A stretch of DNA of 5,267 nucleotides from UMGS1933 sp045593405 (lineage in GTDB: Bacteria; Bacillota; Clostridia; TANB77; CAG-508), in NCBI GenBank assembly GCA_045593405.1, contig JAZNWN010000009.1, forward strand, positions 1-5,267, written 5' to 3'. Below, in pieces: positions 4,509 through 5,267 of this stretch. The notes under the pieces are model-generated. The model saw only the letters and a list, made by a program, of their open reading frames with translations. It did no database searches and was not told the origin of the DNA. The translations under genes were made by a program, and so were the position numbers. Each line of letters begins with the position of its first letter. Position 1 is the first letter of the stretch.

Positions 4509-5000
4509 ATGAAAAAAAACATTTTTAAAAAAGCAGTAGCTTCTGTTATGGCTTGTGTATCACTTATATCAATGTCTGCTTCACTTACAGCTTCTGCATC
4601 TTTCTGTAATAGCGCCGATACAGCATGGAAAGCTAGTAAAAACGGGAATACATATATTAGAAATAAATGTGATTCTTCATCAATTTATGTTAGTAATCAA
4701 AGTATAAATACTGTTTATGTTTCTGTTGAAGGTAAATGTTCAAATGTAAAAACAAGTCCTTATCCTTGCGATAAATGTAAGAAATATCCAGAAATCTTAA
4801 CTACTACTGATGTACGTATAGGTGGCAATGAAACACGTTGTATTCGTAACTATATTATGGAAATTGCACTTGAAAGCGGTTCAAAAGGTGGCAATGTAGA
4901 CGCAGTAGTAACTTTTAAAACCAAAGTACCTGATGGAGGCGCTTACGGTGTATGGAGTCCTGATACTGCCGGAGCTTCAAGATATGCAGTTGCAAATTAA
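4509..5000 (+). CDS. Small secreted cysteine-containing protein of unknown function
   Basis: A 163-aa precursor with a clear Sec signal peptide: basic start KKNIFKK, hydrophobic core about residues 9-26, and an A-S-A signal peptidase site at 28-30, leaving a mature protein of about 133 aa. The mature part has six Cys (33, 54, 77, 87, 90, 111), with CDKC at 87-90, and ends in a stretch containing GVWSPD (147-152). The absence of membrane or wall-anchor motifs suggests release into the medium. The general look (signal peptide, strand-rich, C-terminal GVWSPD) reminds me of small secreted proteins encoded beside bacteriocin-type membrane and ABC-transporter genes, but I cannot assign a family. 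GGAGG at 4497-4501 is 7 nt before the start. No terminator separates it from the membrane gene at 5070, so both are probably on one mRNA. Confidence 0.8.
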   Translation: MKKNIFKKAVASVMACVSLISMSASLTASASFCNSADTAWKASKNGNTYIRNKCDSSSIYVSNQSINTVYVSVEGKCSNVKTSPYPCDKCKKYPEILTTTDVRIGGNETRCIRNYIMEIALESGSKGGNVDAVVTFKTKVPDGGAYGVWSPDTAGASRYAVAN

Positions 5001-5043
5001 ACAATTTAAGATATTTATTATTTAATCATAGTATAAAAATAGA

Positions 5044-5070
5044 TTCATTAACAGTTAGAAGAGGTCCATA
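5044..5070 (+). repeat. Right arm of the 27-nt inverted repeat, covering the start region of the next gene
   Basis: The arm begins TTCATTAACAG and ends GGTCCATA. It contains GAGG (5061-5064), the ribosome binding site of the downstream gene, and its last base (5070) is the A of that gene's ATG. Pairing with 4462-4488 in the mRNA would hide this start while leaving the start of the secreted-protein gene in the open loop. Confidence 0.9.
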
Positions 5071-5267
5071 TGAATATTATTTTAAAAAAAATAGTTAAAA
5101 TTACACATATTGTTTTAATATTATCAGCTCTATCTTTAAGCTTATATAGATTTTATGAAGTATTCGAATGGTATAATAATTATTCACACTCATATAATGC
5201 ATTAAAAAGCGAATATAATACCTTATTACCATTATTTAGTCCTTTTACTTTATGGATAGGAGGAGAT
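5070..5267 (+). CDS. N-terminal part of a membrane protein (runs off the window)
   Basis: Sixty-six codons are present, with no stop before the right edge. The basic start MNIILKKIVK is followed by a hydrophobic segment (about residues 9-26, including IVLILSALSLSLY), then a polar, aromatic-rich stretch (RFYEVFEWYNNYSHSY) and the start of a second hydrophobic region near PLFSPFTLWI. The first segment is best read as a transmembrane helix rather than a cleaved signal, since no A-x-A site follows. GAGG lies 5 nt before the ATG, inside the right inverted-repeat arm. As the second gene after a secreted protein it could be an immunity, export or partner membrane protein. No family is recognised from this part. 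Confidence 0.7.
   Translation, partial: MNIILKKIVKITHIVLILSALSLSLYRFYEVFEWYNNYSHSYNALKSEYNTLLPLFSPFTLWIGGD

Overview
The window is AT-rich DNA with strong AGGAGG/GGAGG ribosome binding sites 7-8 nt before most starts and TTGACA/TACAAT-type promoters. This suggests a low-GC Firmicute. The transposase relics and the Gln-variant Fic protein fit a gut Clostridia member (Ruminococcus- or Lachnospiraceae-like); that lineage call is inference from sequence style only. The region looks accessory: few genes, three kinds of insertion-sequence debris, and many inverted repeats.

Left part (1-1630). The start of a leftward gene, probably the IS66-type accessory transposition protein, lies at 1-37. Its element appears to end near 141, exactly where a small protein gene has lost its promoter and first codons. 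That broken copy (142-388) is followed on the + strand by an orphan HicB-like antitoxin without a HicA partner (409-717), an intact paralogue of the broken gene (780-1037, about two thirds identical at protein level), an unknown 127-aa protein (1052-1435) and a possible 31-aa ORF (1456-1551). The cluster ends at a strong terminator (1574-1626).

Middle (1627-2473). There is no credible gene for about 850 bp. Most of it is a symmetrical fold-back structure (about 1731-2153). Its two ends carry the motif TGTCAAAAC in mirrored order (+ - + on the left, - + - on the right), with several nested hairpins. It looks like a MITE or the residue of a transposon with multi-site ends.

Fic unit (2384-3510, - strand). 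A 313-aa Fic-domain protein has its own promoter, a large hairpin at the very start of its transcript, and terminators on both sides. The usual catalytic histidine of the Fic motif is replaced by glutamine.

Right part (3656-5267). After a bidirectional terminator come an IS256-family transposase relic (3838-4062) and an IS5/IS427-like transposase relic with a frameshift (4178-4286). A clear promoter (4332-4360) then drives a small secreted cysteine-containing protein (4509-5000), followed by the start of a membrane protein that leaves the window (5070-5267). The secreted gene is bracketed by a 27-nt inverted repeat. Its only two mismatches are G-U pairs in the + strand RNA, and its right arm covers the ribosome binding site and the first base of the start codon of the membrane gene. 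This predicted long-range mRNA lock is the most interesting signal in the window.
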